Assembly (NCBI RefSeq): GCF_003253565.1
Contig: NZ_QKUF01000025.1
Coordinates: forward strand, 1-34,744
Source: Thermosporothrix hazakensis
GTDB lineage: Bacteria > Chloroflexota > Ktedonobacteria > Ktedonobacterales > Ktedonobacteraceae
Reading direction: 5' to 3'
DNA: 34,744 nucleotides
How positions within the stretch are numbered: the stretch's first letter is position 1; the number at the start of each line of letters is the position of its first letter. The position numbers and the translations under genes were made by a program. The notes below the pieces were generated by a model, which saw only the letters and a program-made list of their open reading frames with translations, searched no databases and was not told where the DNA came from. This document shows positions 31,297 to 34,744 of this stretch, piece after piece.

Positions 31297-31364
31297 GACG
31301 GCTCCGCAAGCGCCGCATCGCCCACCAGTATCGCGTGTACCAGAAACGAAGCGGTCGGTTCTGA
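31269..31364 (+). CDS. 31-aa highly basic peptide, possible
   Basis: 31 aa with 13 Arg/Lys (EKKVRRLRKRRIAHQYR), overlapping the 75-aa frame by 28 bp in a different phase. AGGGG lies seven bases before the ATG. The charge suggests RNA or DNA binding, if made. A small hairpin (31349-31354 with 31368-31373) overlaps and follows its end. Confidence 0.35.
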   Translation: MYIETEKKVRRLRKRRIAHQYRVYQKRSGRF

Positions 31365-31424
31365 GAGCCGCTTTGTTGCATTTCCGGCGAGCAGGCTACA
31401 TGAAAAACGTGGTTTGTCCGCCTG

Positions 31425-32264
31425 CTAGAACATCTGGGGATACGAGAGCCGCGCCCGTCGGACGAACCAATGCAGGATCTCAGGAAGCGCTTCCTCCCGC
31501 ACAAGCTGCGCCACCGGGAAGCGATACAGGCGGCCATGACGCGCAAAGTAGATGCCAAACGAGTTGATTGCGTGCTGTTCGGGAGCGCCTGCAATCCCGC
31601 CCAGACGATACAACAGATAGTAGCCAAGCAACTGATCCACATATTCCCTCTTCACCCGCAAGTATTGCGTGGTCTTAATATCAATCATACAGTCATCGAG
31701 GATGAGGTCAACATCCGCACCCTGCACCAGAGCCGATGCACCAAAGCTCGGGTTCAGCAAGCAAACCGTCTGCGACGAGAGCTCGGAGCGCGGCACCAGC
31801 GCAAGCAATTGGCGTAGATCCTGAATATCGAGCTGCTGAACGATGCCAAAGGGCTGATGGAGCCTCCCCATGCGCACAAAGGGATCGATCTGCGCCAACA
31901 ACAGCGCCGACCAGAGCAGCGCGTCTGAAGGCTCGCCATCCTGCATATAGCGGGCAACGCGGTCCTTCGCCTCCGCGACGATCTGCACAGTCAGCGCGGC
32001 GATTGGAGTTCCGTAGGTCGCTTCAAGCTCGTCGTAGAGCAGCGTTGTTGCCAGCTCGGCAATCCAGGGCTGGGCGACGGCGTGCGTATAGGTTCGCTGC
32101 AAGGAGAAACGTAACAGGTAGTCAAACGCGGTTCCGACAAGGGCGTAATGGCGCGTGAGAGGAGGCGCGATCGGCTCTCCCTCCAACGGCGGCCCTGTGA
32201 ACGGGAACGCCTTTCTCAGCGCGGCTTTCACATCCCTTTCGGCGATAAATTGGGTCAGGCTCAT
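31425..32264 (-). CDS. PD-(D/E)XK nuclease, RecB/Cas4-like
   Basis: 279 aa. The core nuclease motif is clear: D186 in GADVDLILDD, then D195-x-K197 in CMIDIKTTQY, followed by the RecB/Cas4-type Q-x-x-x-Y motif (YVDQLLGYYLL, Q211, Y215). An N-terminal helical region (about 1-170) includes RHYALVGTAFDYLLRF, similar to the first helix of this fold that often supplies an acidic or His residue. The conserved positions suggest Mg-dependent DNA cleavage. No Cys cluster is present, unlike Cas4 with its Fe-S centre. GAGGAG lies six bases before the ATG. It starts 36 bp after the Roco stop on the same strand, so the two form an operon; a role as the Roco effector is inference. Confidence 0.82.
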   Translation of the reverse strand: MSLTQFIAERDVKAALRKAFPFTGPPLEGEPIAPPLTRHYALVGTAFDYLLRFSLQRTYTHAVAQPWIAELATTLLYDELEATYGTPIAALTVQIVAEAKDRVARYMQDGEPSDALLWSALLLAQIDPFVRMGRLHQPFGIVQQLDIQDLRQLLALVPRSELSSQTVCLLNPSFGASALVQGADVDLILDDCMIDIKTTQYLRVKREYVDQLLGYYLLYRLGGIAGAPEQHAINSFGIYFARHGRLYRFPVAQLVREEALPEILHWFVRRARLSYPQMF

Positions 32265-32300
32265 GCCCCACTCCTCTCACTCTTCACCCCAATTGGCAGT

Positions 32301-34744
32301 CTATTGTATCGCATCGAGCACCAGCAGTCGCGGTTCATACTGGCGTCGATGCTCCGGACAGAGCCAGAATATGTTCCCATCCGGCGTGATCGTCTTCGCA
32401 AGCCCACCCCACTCACAGGATGGGTCAGCCACCTTTAAGAAGCTATGCAGCGCACGTAAGGCGGCCCCAACAGCCGGTTCAGCCCGCATAAAGTGCGGAT
32501 CGGGCAATCCCCGTTCCAGCTCATCATATTGCGGCAATGTGGATGGAATCAGCGAGACAAGCTCTTCGAGCACGGCAAGCGGCTTCTCATAGGTTTCCTG
32601 CATCTGCTCGTTATAGAGCGCTCCCAATGCCTGCCCAAGCGGCACCCCATGCCGGAGGAATTGCACGACGTAGTGGAGCCACGGGTTCACCTTCTGCCAC
32701 CACTCCTTCGCCTCGCGGACCGGGTAGCCCTCACCAATGGGATGCGGGCCCGATGGATGCTGACAGAGCAGGATCAGCCTGTATTCCCGGCTAACCCAAT
32801 CTTTCGGGTTCCACCACCTCCGATCTCCACAGGTCAGGTAGAAGACGTTCGGGCACTCGGCCTCAAGCTGCTTCATCTTGAAATTCCACTGACGGGCGAA
32901 GTTGCGATTGAGCAGCTCCGCCATCTGCTTCAACTGCTCCCGAAGCTGCCTTGTCTCTTCCCGGCTAGCATGCACATCGCGAAGAAGCTGCTTCTGCCCT
33001 TTGAGCAGATCGTGCATAATGAGCTCATCCGTACTCGGGTGAATGCCGTATAGCAGTTGCGATACCGAGACCTCCTCGAAGCTTTCGGGACATTCCACTG
33101 TCGCACGTTTCGCCTTCCATCGGCGCTCAAGATCCTCATAACGATGGTAGCGCGGGCACGGCTGCGCACCCGGCTGCTTCCAGTGGCAGATACAGGGAAC
33201 CTCGCGCCGCATCTTGAGCCCTTTGAAGTCCGATAGAATCTGCTCGATGGTCGCTTTTAAGATGACGAAGAAGTTATGCGGCGCAATCCCCCAGACAAGC
33301 AAGCGGAGTTCACGCGCCATCGGGTTCAATTCGGCGCGAGCCTGATGGCCGTCGTGTTCGAGCAGGACGCCATCGCGCCAGTGCAAGCCGCGGGTATAGC
33401 GATGGGTACGCACGATAAAGCGGCTCATGACGCCGGGCGGCACCACTTCAAAGCGGTAGACCATCTCGACCTGCGAGAGTCCATCAGGCGGCGATGTGGG
33501 CCACGGATCAAGCTTGACCGGCGGCTCAAACGGGAGCAATTGCGGGACAAGGCTTTTTGTCGATACATTATCACGGCCCTCAATCTCAAGCTGATAACTC
33601 AGGTCGAAGCGCTCCATCAGCCGCAAGAAGATCGGATACAGGTGCGGCTCGTACTCGTTGCCCTCATCGTCTCGTGCCCAGATGCGAGGCAGATCTTCGT
33701 GCTTGAGAATACCGCTTGCCTGCCTGACGGCCTCATCGGTCAGCACGAAGCTGATTGCCTTTGTGATCCAGTTTGGCTTGAGCACGACCAGATTGCGCAG
33801 GATCATATCATCCCCGAAATACATCAGCTTGCCAAGCTCGTGCAGATAGGTTCCAAGCGTCCCCTGGGCAATTATCCGCTTGATGCCATGCGCTCTGGCG
33901 ATATTGCAATATTTTTCAGCCGAGATATGGTGCGGCTTTGCTTTTTGGAGTGACTGTTCAAACTGCGTCCAGCGCTGCGGCCAGAGCTGCCCGACGAGCG
34001 GCAATTTTTCTGCCTGCTCAAGAATTGCTGATTTCAATGCATCGATCCCAGTACCATCCCTGTTGCTGACCGGGAAGAGACCGACAAGCTGCTTGTAGGT
34101 CTGCTGATATTGCTGATAATTCAGATCTGGAGCCCGCTCATCGGTATGCGTCGCGACCAGCAGAACCGGCGAGTCGGGCGCGTGAAGCTGGATCAGGTCA
34201 AGCCAGTAATCAAGCCGACTCTGTTCGACGCCTACACGCGCGTTCCAGACGAGCAGGTAGAGCGTGCGACGGCTCAAGAAGAACTGATGGGTCGCGTGAT
34301 AGATATGCTGGCCGCCAAAATCCCAGGTATTGAGCGTGAGCGAGCTTTCAGGGAATACCAGTTGCTCAACGCGAATGCCATGCGTGGTCGCCGACTGAGC
34401 CTCGAAAGCTTCAGCGCGTAGAGCCCGCAGGAGCGATGTTTTCCCGGTCCCGCCCTCACCGATCACCATCACCTTCGCCTCACGGCGCTCCTTGCCATCT
34501 GCTTGCAATTCCCGGAGAAAAGAGCGTATCGCCGAGGTTCCCTGCTCCACGATCTCCGGAGGCGGCATGAGCAGTTCATCTGTACCACGGAGCCCAATAT
34601 CATCAAGCATCTCAAGGTTGCCCAGTTCTACCGGCAGGCGCCGAAGTTGTCGGTTGTCGCTTAGATTGAGCTCCCTTAACTGCTGCAACTTCCCTATCTC
34701 CGCCGGCACCTCCCTTAGCTGGTTCTCTGAGAGATCCAGCCTCC
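32301..34744 (-). CDS. Roco protein (LRR-Roc-COR), 5' end outside window
   Basis: At least 813 codons; the frame stays open to the window edge. Order from the N-terminus: leucine-rich repeats (LDLSENQLREVPAEIGKLQ; LNLSDNRQLRRLPVELGNL); Roc GTPase with P-loop VIGEGGTGKTSLL (about 34440-34465), G3 WDFGGQH (34305-34325) and G4 ATHTDE (near 34145); COR domain (about 33280-33990). Next come a Cys/His segment (CICHWKQPGAQPCPRYH), a coiled coil (about 32900-33020) and a C-terminal region of about 200 residues (FYLTCGDRRWWNPKDWVSRE, LILLCQHPSGPHPIGEGYPV). In characterised bacterial and eukaryotic Roco proteins the Roc-COR unit is a nucleotide-controlled dimer switch. No kinase domain is present. The nuclease gene follows after 36 bp. 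Confidence 0.93.
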   Translation of the reverse strand, partial: RLDLSENQLREVPAEIGKLQQLRELNLSDNRQLRRLPVELGNLEMLDDIGLRGTDELLMPPPEIVEQGTSAIRSFLRELQADGKERREAKVMVIGEGGTGKTSLLRALRAEAFEAQSATTHGIRVEQLVFPESSLTLNTWDFGGQHIYHATHQFFLSRRTLYLLVWNARVGVEQSRLDYWLDLIQLHAPDSPVLLVATHTDERAPDLNYQQYQQTYKQLVGLFPVSNRDGTGIDALKSAILEQAEKLPLVGQLWPQRWTQFEQSLQKAKPHHISAEKYCNIARAHGIKRIIAQGTLGTYLHELGKLMYFGDDMILRNLVVLKPNWITKAISFVLTDEAVRQASGILKHEDLPRIWARDDEGNEYEPHLYPIFLRLMERFDLSYQLEIEGRDNVSTKSLVPQLLPFEPPVKLDPWPTSPPDGLSQVEMVYRFEVVPPGVMSRFIVRTHRYTRGLHWRDGVLLEHDGHQARAELNPMARELRLLVWGIAPHNFFVILKATIEQILSDFKGLKMRREVPCICHWKQPGAQPCPRYHRYEDLERRWKAKRATVECPESFEEVSVSQLLYGIHPSTDELIMHDLLKGQKQLLRDVHASREETRQLREQLKQMAELLNRNFARQWNFKMKQLEAECPNVFYLTCGDRRWWNPKDWVSREYRLILLCQHPSGPHPIGEGYPVREAKEWWQKVNPWLHYVVQFLRHGVPLGQALGALYNEQMQETYEKPLAVLEELVSLIPSTLPQYDELERGLPDPHFMRAEPAVGAALRALHSFLKVADPSCEWGGLAKTITPDGNIFWLCPEHRRQYEPRLLVLDAIQ

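Noticed and set aside
31425..32264. Nuclease considered as a true Cas4
   Set aside because: No Cys cluster for an Fe-S centre, no cas genes and no CRISPR repeats in the window; it is better described as generic RecB-like PD-(D/E)XK.

Overview
The window looks like chromosomal DNA of a Ktedonobacteria-type Chloroflexota bacterium. This is inferred from content, not from a marker gene: an XRE-TPR regulator, zinc-ribbon or proline-rich single-pass surface proteins, soluble PAS/GAF kinases with receiver-only partners, a Roco protein, balanced GC and many short single-gene units. No rRNA, tRNA, CRISPR array, integrase or intact insertion sequence was seen.

1-6.4 kb: small metabolic and surface genes, many separated by hairpins. 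They encode a proline-rich membrane protein, an NTF2-like protein, an NAD(P)-binding oxidoreductase with an operator-like palindrome, a four-TM protein, an aldo/keto reductase, a cysteine hydrolase with an upstream leader ORF, and a 57-aa membrane peptide. 6.4-10.1 kb: a three-gene overlapping signalling operon (PAS-PAS-GAF histidine kinase, receiver-only regulator, receiver-kinase fusion), all soluble, so a cytoplasmic phosphorelay is likely.

10.1-16.5 kb, minus strand: a compact phage-derived module. In transcription order it has an N-acetylmuramoyl-L-alanine amidase, a head-tail-adaptor-like protein, a TM/coiled-coil protein, an unknown structural-type protein, large terminase, portal protein and a small protein. 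There is no capsid, protease, tape measure, integrase or repressor. It has a good promoter at its head and ends 2 bp from the kinase operon.

16.9-23.4 kb: a coiled-coil membrane protein, a decayed Doc toxin gene, an XRE-TPR regulator divergent from two tiny genes that share a 15-bp start-region repeat, a GNAT acetyltransferase, a helical protein of unknown function and a ThiO-like oxidase. 23.4-31.4 kb: a 730-bp noncoding stretch with repeats and a palindromic promoter, an MDR-type reductase, two alpha/beta hydrolases, membrane proteins, an MFS transporter interrupted by one TAG codon, and overlapping small ORFs.

31.4-34.7 kb, minus strand: a Roco protein (LRR-Roc-COR, 5' end beyond the window) followed after 36 bp by a RecB/Cas4-like PD-(D/E)XK nuclease. 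A sensor/switch NTPase coupled to a nuclease is the best candidate here for an undescribed, possibly anti-phage, system.
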